From contig NZ_CBXX010000005.1 of the NCBI RefSeq assembly GCF_000577615.1, forward strand, positions 268,644 to 332,643: a DNA stretch of 64,000 nt, written 5' to 3'. Shown here piece after piece: positions 16,483-25,639 of this stretch. The position numbers and the translations under genes were made by a program. Each line of letters begins with the position of its first letter. Position 1 is the first letter of the stretch. This stretch comes from Herbaspirillum sp. RV1423 (lineage in GTDB: Bacteria; Pseudomonadota; Gammaproteobacteria; Burkholderiales; Burkholderiaceae_D). Below the pieces are notes generated by a model, which saw only the letters and a program-made list of their open reading frames with translations, did no database searches and was not told the DNA's origin.

Positions 16483-17100
16483 TCAGAAGCGGTAACCCAC
16501 GCCCACGCCGATCAGCCACGGATCGATCTTCACCGTGCTCAGCTTGGCGCCGCCGTTGGCCGCCAGCACGTCGCTGCGGATCTGCACTTTCTTGATATCG
16601 AAGTTGAGCGACCAGTTGCGGTCGAACTTGACGTCCATGCCGACTTGCAACGCCGGGCCGATGCTGTGGTTTTCAAGACGCGCGCCGCCGTTGAGCAGGG
16701 TCACATCGGAGATGCGGGTGTAGTTGATACCGGCGCCGACATATGGGCTGATCAGCGACGAGGGCGTGAAATGGTACTGCGCCAGCAGCGTCGGCGGCAG
16801 TTGCTTGAAGCTGCCGATGTTCTGGCCGTCGAGACGGACGTCATGCTTTTGCGGATAGGTCAGGACCAGCTCCGCCGCCCAGTTGGGGGTGAAGAAATAA
16901 CTGATGTCGACTTCCGGAATGGTCTTGGAGCTGACGCTCAGGCGATCCGAGGCGCCGACGCCGCCGACCGGATCGGACTTGTTGTCAGGACTGAGATTGA
17001 CGGCGCGCACGCGCACCAGCCAAGGGCTTTCTTGCGCTGCGACAAAAGGAGAAGCGGTAACGGTCCCGGCCAGGGCCAACAGCATTGCGATCTTTTTCAT
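16483..17100 (-). CDS. ompW: OmpW family outer membrane protein
   Basis: 205 residues with a signal peptide (MKKIAMLLALAGTVTASPFVAAQ) and mature start ESPWLVRVRAVNLSPD, typical of OmpW. IPEVDISYFFTPNWAAELVLTYPQKHDV, SPYVGAGINYT and the C-terminal GVGVGYRF with its terminal Phe support an eight-strand barrel. OmpW forms a small hydrophobic channel in the outer membrane and is commonly induced at low oxygen by FNR. A perfect FNR box lies 94 bp upstream of the start, in keeping with that. The signal peptide fixes the start at 17100. Confidence 0.9.
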   Translation of the reverse strand: MKKIAMLLALAGTVTASPFVAAQESPWLVRVRAVNLSPDNKSDPVGGVGASDRLSVSSKTIPEVDISYFFTPNWAAELVLTYPQKHDVRLDGQNIGSFKQLPPTLLAQYHFTPSSLISPYVGAGINYTRISDVTLLNGGARLENHSIGPALQVGMDVKFDRNWSLNFDIKKVQIRSDVLAANGGAKLSTVKIDPWLIGVGVGYRF

Positions 17101-17193
17101 AATGATTTCCCCACACTTTTCTATCGACGAAAAGCGCATTTGTGAATGAAGTTGCGACGCAGCGAAATGTACGCTTGAAGAAAGGGAAAAGAT

Positions 17194-17207
17194 TTGATGT
17201 CGATCAA
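17194..17207. promoter_or_regulatory. FNR box upstream of ompW
   Basis: TTGATGTCGATCAA is a perfect match to TTGAT-N4-ATCAA and lies 94 bp upstream of the ompW start codon. An fnr gene is present at 27.8 kb in this window. Confidence 0.75.
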
Positions 17208-17294
17208 AAAACGAAAAGAAGCGGCTCGCATTGCCTGGGCGACGTGCATGATTACGGTCGGATATGCCTTATATAGACTGCGTTTGCGCGCATT

Positions 17295-17308
17295 TTGATG
17301 TAGGTCAA
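17295..17308. promoter_or_regulatory. FNR box upstream of hemN
   Basis: TTGATGTAGGTCAA matches the FNR consensus at 9 of 10 fixed positions. It lies 108 bp upstream of the hemN start, fitting low-oxygen activation of the oxygen-independent heme enzyme. Confidence 0.7.
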
Positions 17309-17415
17309 GGTATGTGTGTAGGAGAATCCCTACACTGGCGGGGCCAGGCTCGCAGCCTCCTTGTTATCTTTGTCTTCGCGTTTTCCGCTGCGGCCGCATC
17401 TGGAGCTAAACAATT

Positions 17416-18834
17416 ATGGTGGCATCCGCTATACCAATGGTCGCCGGGCCATCTGTCGAATTCGACGCACAATTGGTGCGCAAAATGAGCCAGTCCGGCC
17501 CACGATACACTTCCTATCCGACCGCGGATCGCTTTGTCGACACTTTTGGCTATCGCGATTACCTGCAGGCGGTGGCGGGGCTGCGCACGCGCGGCAGCCG
17601 CAATCCCTTGTCGCTCTATGTGCATATCCCGTTTTGCGAGAACATTTGCTACTACTGCGCCTGCAACAAGATCATCACCAAGAATCGCGACAAGGCGGCG
17701 ACTTACCTGAGCTACCTCAAGCACGAGATCGAAATGCAGGGCAAGCTGTTCGACGGCATGAACCACGTCGAGCAACTGCATCTGGGCGGCGGCACGCCCA
17801 CCTACATCTCGGACGCGCAAATGGCCGACCTGATGACGCATTTGCATCGCTGGTTCCGTTTCGCGGAAGATGAGGCCGGCGAATACTCGATCGAAGTCGA
17901 TCCGCGCACGGTCTCCGCCGAGCGCGTCGCCAGCCTGCGCCGGCAAGGTTTCAACCGCCTCAGCCTCGGCGTGCAGGATTTCGATCCGCTGGTGCAGAAG
18001 GCCGTCAACCGCATCCAGCCGGAACATCTGACGCTGGACATCATCGACGTCGCGCGCCAGGAACGGTTCCGTTCGGTCAGCATCGACCTGATCTACGGCT
18101 TGCCGGGACAGAATGTCATCAGCATGGCGCAGACCCTGGCCAAGGTGGTCCGCGCCAGGCCCGACCGCATATCGCTGTACAACTACGCGCATCTGCCGCA
18201 TCTGTTCAAGCCGCAGCGCCGCATCCTCGAACAGCATCTGCCGGGCGCCGAAGCCAAGCTCGACATGCTGGCGCTGAGCATTCGCCGCCTGACGGAAGCC
18301 GGTTACGTCTACATCGGGATGGACCACTTCGCATTGCCGACCGACGACCTTGCGGTGGCGCAACAGCAGGGGCGTTTGCATCGCAACTTCCAGGGCTATT
18401 CCACCCATGCCGAATCGGACATGGTGGCCTGCGGCGTGTCGGCCATCAGCGCCGTCGCCTCGACTTACAGCCAGAACGTCAAGACGCTCGAAGCCTACTA
18501 CGACGCCATCGACAAGAACGAGCTGCCCATCGTGCGCGGGATACGCCTGAACATGGACGACGTGTTGCGTCGCCTGATCATCCAGCGCCTGATGTGCAAT
18601 TTCGAGTTATCGATCGCCTCCATCGAGACGGCGTATCCGATCACGTTTGCGTCGTATTTCCAGAGCGAACTGGAAGAATTGCGCAAGCTTGAGGAGGACG
18701 GCCTGGTGCTGATCGACGAGGAGTGGATTACCGTCACGATGAAGGGCCGTCTGCTGATCCGCAATATCTGCATGGTGTTCGACCGCTATCTGCACACCAA
18801 GCCGACGGAACAACGTTACTCCAAAACCATTTGA
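17416..18834 (+). CDS. hemN: Oxygen-independent coproporphyrinogen III oxidase
   Basis: 472 residues. The radical-SAM cluster motif with its extra cysteine is CENICYYCACN, within YVHIPFCENICYYC. LHLGGGTPTY, EVDPRT, GVQDFDPLVQKAVNRIQP and IDLIYGLPGQ are the family's conserved blocks, and the N-terminal PRYTSYPTAD is typical of true HemN, not the HemW relatives. It decarboxylates coproporphyrinogen III to protoporphyrinogen IX in the cytoplasm without oxygen. It opens the cbb3 oxidase gene block, 8 bp before the SafE-like gene. FNR control is indicated by the box upstream. Confidence 0.93.
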   Translation: MVASAIPMVAGPSVEFDAQLVRKMSQSGPRYTSYPTADRFVDTFGYRDYLQAVAGLRTRGSRNPLSLYVHIPFCENICYYCACNKIITKNRDKAATYLSYLKHEIEMQGKLFDGMNHVEQLHLGGGTPTYISDAQMADLMTHLHRWFRFAEDEAGEYSIEVDPRTVSAERVASLRRQGFNRLSLGVQDFDPLVQKAVNRIQPEHLTLDIIDVARQERFRSVSIDLIYGLPGQNVISMAQTLAKVVRARPDRISLYNYAHLPHLFKPQRRILEQHLPGAEAKLDMLALSIRRLTEAGYVYIGMDHFALPTDDLAVAQQQGRLHRNFQGYSTHAESDMVACGVSAISAVASTYSQNVKTLEAYYDAIDKNELPIVRGIRLNMDDVLRRLIIQRLMCNFELSIASIETAYPITFASYFQSELEELRKLEEDGLVLIDEEWITVTMKGRLLIRNICMVFDRYLHTKPTEQRYSKTI

Positions 18835-18841
18835 GCGCGCC

Positions 18842-19624
18842 ATGAGCAGCTTGAGCCTGCTTCCCGTATTCATGATCGGCCTGCTCGGCAGCGTGCATTG
18901 CATCGGCATGTGCGGCGGCATCGTCGGCGCGTTTTCGCTGGCGCCGGCGCCGGTGCGCGCGTTTCCCGTGGCGGTCAGGAACGAGATCGCGGGTTCCGCG
19001 AATGCCGCCAATTCCGTACTGGCGCGCACGCTTTCCTACAATCTGGGCCGCATCGGCAGCTATGCAACCGCAGGCGCGCTGGCGGGCGGTCTTGCCGGCG
19101 GCGTACGCCTGTTGCCCGGCATGATCGTCTGGCAAACCGGTGCCTATGTGCTGGCGCATCTGATGCTGGTGGCCCTGGGCCTGTACCTGATGGATGCCTG
19201 GCGCGGCCTGACGCGGCTGGAGGCGATCGGCCAGATTCTCTGGAAACGCATACGGCCGCTGACCGGTCTGCTGCTGCCGCTGGACAGTTCGCTCAAGCTG
19301 GTGCTGGCCGGCAGTCTGTGGGGCTGGCTACCGTGCGGGATGGTCTACAGCGTCTTGCTGACGGCGATGCTGAGCGGCTCGGCGGCATCGGGCGCGGCGG
19401 TAATGCTGGCGTTCGGCCTTGGCACGCTGCCGGTATTGCTGGCTGCCGGCGTGTTCGGCGCGCAGTTGCGCAGCGTGTTGCAGCGCCGCGGCGTGCGCGT
19501 GGCAAGCGGAATGATTGTGTTGCTGTTCGGCGTGTTCGGGCTGCTGCGCGCCACCCACGGCCTGACGCCGGATTGGCTCGCGGCGCTGTGCGTGAGCCCC
19601 GTCCATAGCGTGGGGGCGCCATGA
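18842..19624 (+). CDS. SafE/TauE-like membrane protein of the cbb3 cluster
   Basis: 260 residues with about six hydrophobic segments, starting LLPVFMIGLLGSVHCIGMCGGIVGAF, which is the typical opening of the sulfite exporter TauE/SafE-type (DsbD-like) proteins found in cbb3 assembly loci. SLWGWLPCGMVYSVLLTAML is the second conserved block. The HCIGMCGG and PCGMVYS cysteines suggest metal or thiol chemistry; a role in copper delivery to the oxidase is inference from location. It overlaps the ccoI start by 4 bp (ATGA), so the two are translationally coupled. Confidence 0.78.
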   Translation: MSSLSLLPVFMIGLLGSVHCIGMCGGIVGAFSLAPAPVRAFPVAVRNEIAGSANAANSVLARTLSYNLGRIGSYATAGALAGGLAGGVRLLPGMIVWQTGAYVLAHLMLVALGLYLMDAWRGLTRLEAIGQILWKRIRPLTGLLLPLDSSLKLVLAGSLWGWLPCGMVYSVLLTAMLSGSAASGAAVMLAFGLGTLPVLLAAGVFGAQLRSVLQRRGVRVASGMIVLLFGVFGLLRATHGLTPDWLAALCVSPVHSVGAP

Positions 19625-22101
19625 TTCCGGTCGAGCGCGGCGTGGTTGATGCCGTCTGTTTTCATTGCGGCTTGCCGGTCGACGAGGGGGCTTCGTGGCG
19701 CGTCGTCATCGACGGCGTCGAGCGCGCCATGTGCTGCCCGGGCTGCGAGGCGGTGGCGCAAAGCATCGTCGACAATGGATTTTCAAATTATTACGCGACG
19801 CGCAGCGGCTTTGCGGCGACGGTCTCGGCGCAGGACCTGGCGCCGCCCGAATTACGCCTGTACGACAGTGAACAGGCGGAAGCCGGCATGGATGCGGACA
19901 TCGGCGAAGCCGTCTACTCGGTCCGCAATATCCGCTGCGCCGCCTGTATTTTCCTGATCGAATCGCGCCTGGCGCGCCTGCCGGGCATCGTGAGCGCGGA
20001 AGTCAACGCGGTCACCGAACGCCTGCTGGTGCGCTGGCGCGTCGGCGCGTGCAAGCCCAGCGATATCCTCGCCGCCATGCGCGCCATCGGCTACGCGGCC
20101 TATCCCTACGATCCGGTACAGCATGGCGAGCAGCTTGAGCGCGAGCGCAAGACGCTGTTTCGCCAACTCTTCATCGCCGGTCTGTCGATGATGCAGGTGA
20201 TGATGTATGCCGTGCCGATCTACCTCGCCGGCGAGGGTGGCATGGATGCCGACATGGCCGGCCTGATGCGTTGGGCCGGCTTGCTGCTGACCGTGCCGGC
20301 GCTGGCGTATTCGGCGCAGCCGTTCTTCTTCGGCGCCTGGCGCGACATCCGCAATCGCGCGCCGGGCATGGACGTGCCGGTGGCGCTGGGCATCGCCGCC
20401 GCGTTCGCGGGCAGCGCGCTGGCGACGTGGCGCGGCGAGGGCGCGGTGTATTTCGATTCGGTGACGATGTTCATTTTCCTGTTGCTGTGCAGCCGCTACC
20501 TGGAACTGACGGCGCGGCGCAAGGCGGCGTCGGCGCTGGACAACCTGCAGCAATCGTTGCCGGCCTCGGCCTTGCTGATGGCGGATTATCCGCAGCGCAC
20601 AACCGAGCTGGTGGCGGCGACGCAGTTGCGCGAGGGCGACGTGATCCTGGTGCGCCCGGGCGACGCCTTGCCGGCCGACTGCACCGTGATCGAAGGCGAA
20701 TCGTCCGTTGATCTGTCGCTGCTGACCGGCGAAAGCCGGCCGCAGAACCGCATCGTCGGCGACGCCATTCCCGGCGGCGCGGTCAATGTGGCGCAGGCGT
20801 TGCTGGCGAAAGTCACGCGCAGCGTCGGCGACAGTACATTGTCGGTGCTGGTCAGGCTGGTCAACCGGGCCGGGCAGGCCAAGCCGCAACTGGCCTTGTG
20901 GGCCGATCGCGTCGCGGCGTGGTTCGTGGCGTGCTTGCTGTTGTTATCGGTAGCCGTGTTTTTCGCATGGCAGATGGTCGATCCGGCGCGCGCCTGGCCG
21001 GTGGCGATCGCCGTGCTGGTGGTGTCGTGCCCATGCGCCTTGTCGCTGGCCACGCCGACCGCGCTGGCGGCGGCGACCGACCGCTTGTTGCGACAAGGCA
21101 TCCTGGTGGTGCAACCACATGTGCTGGAGACGCTGCATCGCGCCACGCACATCGTCTTCGACAAAACCGGCACGCTGACCACAGGCAAGCCCGCGCTGCA
21201 AGAAATCGTGCCGCTCGGCGCGCTGTCGGCGACGGACTGTCTGCGCATCGCCGCCGCCATGGAGTGCTCCAGCATGCATCCGCTGGCGCAGACCATATTG
21301 AAGGCGGCTGAAGGACTTGCCGCTGCGGAAGCCACGGCCCTGCGCCACGCGCCCGGCCAGGGACTGGAAGCGATCGTCGACGGCGTGCTCTGCCGCCTGG
21401 GGAATTTCGCTTTTGTCCATGCCCTCATCCCCACGGCGTCGACCATGCCGGCAGCCGATGCCGAAACCGAGGCCGAAGCCAGTTACGTCTTCCTCGCCTC
21501 CACCAACGGCTGGCTGGCGCGCTTCGACATCGCCGACGCGATACGGCCCGAAGCGCAGGCGGTGGTCAGCCATTTCCACAAACAGGGCAAGAGCATCGTC
21601 CTGCTCAGCGGCGATCGCCATGAAGTGACGCAGCGCGTGGCGGACAGGCTGGGTATTCCGACCGCGCTCGGCGATTGCCTGCCGGAAAGCAAACTATCCT
21701 TTGTCCAGCGCCTGCAGCAAGGCGGCGCGGTAGTGGCGATGGTCGGCGACGGCATCAACGACGCCGCCGTGCTGCGTGCGGCGGATGTCTCCTTCGCCAT
21801 GGGCAACGGCGCGGCGCTGGCGCAGACCCATGCCGATTGCGTGCTGCTGTCGGGAACGCTGTCCTCGCTGTGCGAGGCCGACAAGGTCGCCGCCCGGGCG
21901 CTCTCGATCATCCGCCAGAACCTGGCCTGGGCCACGCTCTACAACGTCGTGGCGATACCGGCCGCGGCGCTGGGTTGGCTCAATCCCTGGCTGTCCGGCA
22001 TCGGCATGTCGCTCAGCTCGGTGGTGGTGGTCCTCAATGCCTTGCGCCTGCGCCGCTCGCGCAACACACAGAACACGCGCAACATTCACCGGCAAGGATG
22101 A
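19621..22101 (+). CDS. ccoI: Copper-transporting P1B-type ATPase CcoI (FixI)
   Basis: 826 residues. The N-terminal FHCGLPVDEG and CCPGCEAVA cysteine clusters, then the HMA domain NIRCAACIF (about residue 105), are typical of CcoI. The channel motif is SCPCALSLATPTALAA, the phosphorylation site DKTGTLTTGK, the dephosphorylation loop LTGES, and the hinge GDGINDAAVLRAADVSFAMG. Eight membrane spans are expected. CcoI moves copper out of the cytoplasm for insertion into the cbb3 oxidase. It sits between the SafE-like gene (4-bp overlap) and ccoS (6-bp gap). Confidence 0.93.
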   Translation: MIPVERGVVDAVCFHCGLPVDEGASWRVVIDGVERAMCCPGCEAVAQSIVDNGFSNYYATRSGFAATVSAQDLAPPELRLYDSEQAEAGMDADIGEAVYSVRNIRCAACIFLIESRLARLPGIVSAEVNAVTERLLVRWRVGACKPSDILAAMRAIGYAAYPYDPVQHGEQLERERKTLFRQLFIAGLSMMQVMMYAVPIYLAGEGGMDADMAGLMRWAGLLLTVPALAYSAQPFFFGAWRDIRNRAPGMDVPVALGIAAAFAGSALATWRGEGAVYFDSVTMFIFLLLCSRYLELTARRKAASALDNLQQSLPASALLMADYPQRTTELVAATQLREGDVILVRPGDALPADCTVIEGESSVDLSLLTGESRPQNRIVGDAIPGGAVNVAQALLAKVTRSVGDSTLSVLVRLVNRAGQAKPQLALWADRVAAWFVACLLLLSVAVFFAWQMVDPARAWPVAIAVLVVSCPCALSLATPTALAAATDRLLRQGILVVQPHVLETLHRATHIVFDKTGTLTTGKPALQEIVPLGALSATDCLRIAAAMECSSMHPLAQTILKAAEGLAAAEATALRHAPGQGLEAIVDGVLCRLGNFAFVHALIPTASTMPAADAETEAEASYVFLASTNGWLARFDIADAIRPEAQAVVSHFHKQGKSIVLLSGDRHEVTQRVADRLGIPTALGDCLPESKLSFVQRLQQGGAVVAMVGDGINDAAVLRAADVSFAMGNGAALAQTHADCVLLSGTLSSLCEADKVAARALSIIRQNLAWATLYNVVAIPAAALGWLNPWLSGIGMSLSSVVVVLNALRLRRSRNTQNTRNIHRQG

Positions 22102-22107
22102 CCCGGC

Positions 22108-22311
22108 ATGGAAGCCCTTTATCTGCTCGTTCCTCTCAGTATCTTCGTGGTCTTCGCGGCAATCTGGCTGTTCTTTCGCATGTCCGACGGCGGCCAGTTC
22201 GACGATCTGGTCAGTCCGGGCTGGCGCATTCTGCAGGATGACGACAGGGCGCCCGCGCCAATTGTGCAAGCCGATAAAGATGTTTTGAAAAACAACGCAA
22301 GCGCCGATTGA
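22108..22311 (+). CDS. ccoS: cbb3 oxidase assembly protein CcoS
   Basis: 67 residues with one N-terminal membrane span (LYLLVPLSIFVVFAAIWLFF) and a short acidic tail. MEALYLLVPLSIF and SDGGQFDDL match the CcoS signature, in which a GQFDDL-like motif follows the helix. CcoS is needed for maturation of the catalytic subunit of the cbb3 oxidase. It follows ccoI by 6 bp and lies directly before the ccoN promoter region. Confidence 0.9.
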   Translation: MEALYLLVPLSIFVVFAAIWLFFRMSDGGQFDDLVSPGWRILQDDDRAPAPIVQADKDVLKNNASAD

Positions 22312-22322
22312 TCGTCATCAGT

Positions 22323-22336
22323 TTGATTCACATCAA
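22323..22336. promoter_or_regulatory. FNR box upstream of ccoN
   Basis: TTGATTCACATCAA is a perfect TTGAT-N4-ATCAA FNR/ANR site centred about 102 bp upstream of the ccoN start. It marks a low-oxygen promoter for the structural operon separate from the upstream assembly genes. Confidence 0.8.
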
Positions 22337-22431
22337 GGACGTCGGCGCGGCATAAATCTACTCTTCGGGTATCTTGTCGCCAATCCTTGGGATCGGCGAC
22401 AGGATCTCGACAAAAAATTCCGGGAGAGAGT

Positions 22432-23859
22432 GTGGAAAAAGAACTCAATTACAACTACAGGGTGGTCAAGCAGTTCACGATTGCCACCGTAGTATGGGGC
22501 GTCATCGGCATGTTGGCCGGTGTCTTCATCGCAGCGCAACTGGCCTGGCCGGCGCTCAATTTCGACATTCCCTGGCTGACTTATGGTCGCCTGCGTCCGC
22601 TGCACACCAACGCGGTGATTTTCGCGTTCGGCATCTGCGGCCTGTTTGCGACCTCGTATTACGTGGTGCAGCGAACCTGCCAGGTGCGGCTGTTTTCGGA
22701 CAAGCTGGCGGCCTTCACGTTCTGGGGCTGGCAACTGGTCCTGGTGTCGGCTGCCATCACCTTGCCGATGGGCCTGACGCGCGGCAAGGAATACGCCGAG
22801 CTGGAATGGCCGATCGCGTTGCTGATCACCGTGGTCTGGGTGAGCTACGCGGTGGTGTTCTTCGGCACGCTGATCAAGCGCAAGGTCAAGCACATCTACG
22901 TCGCCAACTGGTTCTTCGGCGCCTACATCATCGCGGTGGCCTTGCTGCACGTCGTCAACGGCGCCAGCATGCCGGTGTCGATGTGGAAGTCGTATTCCGC
23001 CTACGCCGGGGTGCAGGACGCCATGATCCAGTGGTGGTACGGCCATAACGCGGTCGGCTTCATCCTGACGGCCGGTTATCTCGGCATGGTGTACTACTTC
23101 ATTCCCAAGCAGGCCGAACGGCCGGTGTATTCGTACCGCCTGTCGATCGTCCACTTCTGGGCGCTGATCTTCACCTACATGTGGGCCGGTCCGCACCATC
23201 TGCATTACACCGCCTTGCCCGACTGGACGCAATCTCTCGGCATGGTGTTCTCGCTGATCCTGCTCGCGCCATCGTGGGGCGGCATGATCAACGGCATCAT
23301 GACTTTGTCGGGCGCCTGGCACAAGCTGCGCTCGGATCCGCTGCTCAAGTTCATGATCGTCTCGCTGTCGTTCTACGGCATGGCGACGTTCGAAGGACCG
23401 ATGATGTCGATCAAGACCGTCAACGCCTTGTCGCACTACACCGATTGGGGCATCGCTCACGTTCACTCGGGCGCGCTGGGCTGGGTCGGCTTCATCACGA
23501 TGGGTTCGATCTATTACCTGATCCCGCGCATGTCCGGCAAGCGCGAGATGTGGAGCATGCGCCTGGTCGACCTGCATTTCTGGGTGGCGACCATCGGCGT
23601 GGTGCTGTATATCGCCTCGATGTGGATCGCCGGCGTGATGCAAGGCCTGATGTGGCGCGCGGTCAATGCCGATGGCACGCTGACCTACACCTTCGTGGAA
23701 GGCGTCAAGGCGACGTATCCATACTATGTGATCCGTTTCACCGGTGGCCTGCTGTACCTGTCGGGCATGCTGATGATGGCTTACAACACGTTCAAGACGA
23801 TGCGGGACGCGCAGCCGGTTGAGGCTCGGATTCCGGCACTGTCGACTACTCACGCCTAA
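22432..23859 (+). CDS. ccoN: cbb3-type cytochrome c oxidase subunit I
   Basis: 475 residues, about twelve membrane spans. Heme and CuB ligand regions are visible: [51 protein letters not shown] and [13 protein letters not shown]. It is the catalytic subunit that reduces oxygen to water at high affinity in the inner membrane. The start is GTG at 22432, preceded by GGGAGAG; this gives the usual N-terminus (V/M)[14 protein letters not shown]. The first gene of ccoNOQP, with ccoO 13 bp downstream. FNR-controlled, judging by the box upstream. Confidence 0.95.
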   Translation: MEKELNYNYRVVKQFTIATVVWGVIGMLAGVFIAAQLAWPALNFDIPWLTYGRLRPLHTNAVIFAFGICGLFATSYYVVQRTCQVRLFSDKLAAFTFWGWQLVLVSAAITLPMGLTRGKEYAELEWPIALLITVVWVSYAVVFFGTLIKRKVKHIYVANWFFGAYIIAVALLHVVNGASMPVSMWKSYSAYAGVQDAMIQWWYGHNAVGFILTAGYLGMVYYFIPKQAERPVYSYRLSIVHFWALIFTYMWAGPHHLHYTALPDWTQSLGMVFSLILLAPSWGGMINGIMTLSGAWHKLRSDPLLKFMIVSLSFYGMATFEGPMMSIKTVNALSHYTDWGIAHVHSGALGWVGFITMGSIYYLIPRMSGKREMWSMRLVDLHFWVATIGVVLYIASMWIAGVMQGLMWRAVNADGTLTYTFVEGVKATYPYYVIRFTGGLLYLSGMLMMAYNTFKTMRDAQPVEARIPALSTTHA

Positions 23860-23872
23860 GCAGGAGCATTGA

Positions 23873-24487
23873 ATGAAATTTTCCCATGAATGGATCGAAA
23901 AGAATCCCTGGCTCCTGATCGCGCTGGTGCTATTGGTGGTCAGCGTCGGGGGGCTGGTGGAAATCGTGCCGCTGTTCTTCCAGCGCTCGACCACCGAGCC
24001 GATTGCCGGACTCAAGCCGTATTCGCCGTTGCGCCTGGCCGGTCGCGACATCTACGTCCGCGAAGGCTGCTACAACTGCCACTCGCAGATGATCCGGCCC
24101 TTCCGCGCCGAAACCGAGCGCTACGGCCACTACTCGGTGGCGGGGGAATACGTCTACGACCGTCCGTTCCAGTGGGGTTCGAAGCGCACCGGCCCCGACT
24201 TGGCGCGCGTCGGCGCCCGCTATAGCGACGAATGGCATCGCATCCACCTGAACAATCCGCGCGATGTGGTGCCCGAGTCGAACATGCCGGGCTATCCGTG
24301 GCTGGCGAAAACCAAACTCGATCCACAAGGCATCGTGCCGAAGATGCGCGCCTTGCGGCGCCTGAACGTGCCGTACTCGGAAGACGAGATCAAGGCGGCG
24401 CCGGAAGAACTGGCCGGCAAGACCGAGGAAGATGCTCTGATCGCCTACCTGCAAGGCCTCGGCACCCAAATCAAGACAAGAAACTAG
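23873..24487 (+). CDS. ccoO: cbb3-type cytochrome c oxidase subunit II (monoheme)
   Basis: 204 residues. One N-terminal membrane anchor ([24 protein letters not shown]) is followed by the periplasmic cytochrome c domain with the heme site [13 protein letters not shown]; a distal Met ligand lies in [10 protein letters not shown]. It carries electrons from CcoP to CcoN. Located 13 bp after ccoN and 9 bp before ccoQ. Confidence 0.95.
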   Translation: MKFSHEWIEKNPWLLIALVLLVVSVGGLVEIVPLFFQRSTTEPIAGLKPYSPLRLAGRDIYVREGCYNCHSQMIRPFRAETERYGHYSVAGEYVYDRPFQWGSKRTGPDLARVGARYSDEWHRIHLNNPRDVVPESNMPGYPWLAKTKLDPQGIVPKMRALRRLNVPYSEDEIKAAPEELAGKTEEDALIAYLQGLGTQIKTRN

Positions 24488-24496
24488 GGGAAAAAC

Positions 24497-24694
24497 ATGG
24501 CTATCGACAATTTCACGATACACGCCAGCAGCATCATGACCGTGGTCAGCTTGGCGACCTTCCTCGGCATCTTGTGGTGGACCTTCAGCGCCCGCCGCAA
24601 CGACGACTTCGCCGAGGCAGAACGCATTCCCTTCGCCGACGAATTCCTGGATGCGCCGGACCAGACATCCCGGACGGAGGACCGCCATGTCTGA
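24497..24694 (+). CDS. ccoQ: cbb3 oxidase small subunit CcoQ
   Basis: 65 residues, one membrane helix (IMTVVSLATFLGILWWTFSA) then ARRNDDFAEAERIPF, typical of CcoQ/FixQ, which stabilises the complex. The ribosome site AGGGGAAA stands before the ATG. The last 8 bp overlap the start of ccoP, suggesting coupled translation. Confidence 0.9.
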   Translation: MAIDNFTIHASSIMTVVSLATFLGILWWTFSARRNDDFAEAERIPFADEFLDAPDQTSRTEDRHV

Positions 24695-25625
24695 TTTCAC
24701 AAGCGGTTTCTGGAATATCTACATCACTGGCCTGACCATCATCAGCATCCTTGGCTGCGGCTTGCTGCTGTGGTCGCAATCGAAGGTCAAGGTCGAGAAA
24801 AAGCCCGGCGAGGATCCTGCGTCGGTCGGCACCACCGGCCACGTCTGGGACGGCGACCTGACCGAACTCAACACGCCCATGCCGCGCTGGTGGATGTGGT
24901 TGTTCTACCTGACCATCATTTTCGCGCTGGTTTACCTGTTCCTCTATCCGGGGCTCGGCACCTACGCCGGCAAGCTCGGTTGGAAGTCGAGCGAGGCGTA
25001 TCAGGGCGAACTGAAGAAAGCCGACGCCGAATACGGTCCGCTGTTCGACAAATACCTGCAACAGGACATCAAGGCCGTCGCCGCCGATCCGCAGGCGCAC
25101 ATGATCGGCGAACGGCTGTTCCTGACTTACTGCGCGCAATGCCACGGCTCGGATGCGCGCGGCAGCAAGGGCTTTCCCAACCTGACCGACAAGGACTGGC
25201 TGTACGGCGGCGATCCGGAAGTCATCCAGACCACCATCCTGCACGGCCGCAACGGCCAGATGCCATCGATGGCGGCGGCATTGGGTTCGGACAAGGATGT
25301 CGAGAACGTCGCCAACTATGTGCTGAGCCTGTCGGGCTCGACGCATGACCCGATCAAGGCAGTGTTCGGCAAGCCCAAGTTTGCGGTCTGCGCCGCCTGC
25401 CACAACGCCGGCGGCACCGGCAACCAGGCCCTGGGCGCGCCCAACCTGAGCGACAAGATCTGGCTATACGGCGGCGGCATCGAGACCGTGATGGAAACCA
25501 TCCGCAAAGGTCGCAACAACACCATGCCGGCATTTGAAACCTTCCTCGGCCCGGCCAAGGTACACGTGTTGGCGGCCTATGTCTGGAGCCTGTCGAATGC
25601 ACCATCCACCGCAGACCAGAAGTAG
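24687..25625 (+). CDS. ccoP: cbb3-type cytochrome c oxidase subunit III (diheme)
   Basis: 312 residues. Two N-terminal membrane helices (IYITGLTIISILGCGLLLW and WWMWLFYLTIIFALVYLFLYPG) precede two cytochrome c domains with heme sites CAQCH (about residue 150) and CAACH (about 236). Distal Met ligands are in GQMPSM and NTMPAF. It accepts electrons from soluble c-type cytochromes. The start ATG (24687) is within the end of ccoQ; MSDFTSGFW is the usual N-terminus. Confidence 0.95.
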   Translation: MSDFTSGFWNIYITGLTIISILGCGLLLWSQSKVKVEKKPGEDPASVGTTGHVWDGDLTELNTPMPRWWMWLFYLTIIFALVYLFLYPGLGTYAGKLGWKSSEAYQGELKKADAEYGPLFDKYLQQDIKAVAADPQAHMIGERLFLTYCAQCHGSDARGSKGFPNLTDKDWLYGGDPEVIQTTILHGRNGQMPSMAAALGSDKDVENVANYVLSLSGSTHDPIKAVFGKPKFAVCAACHNAGGTGNQALGAPNLSDKIWLYGGGIETVMETIRKGRNNTMPAFETFLGPAKVHVLAAYVWSLSNAPSTADQK

Positions 25626-25639
25626 GAGTTGAGTTTTTC

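Noticed and set aside
22333..24051. Long minus-strand open frame opposite ccoN
   Set aside because: Translation is rich in His, Arg, Asp and Gln without fold-like pattern; ccoN is certain.
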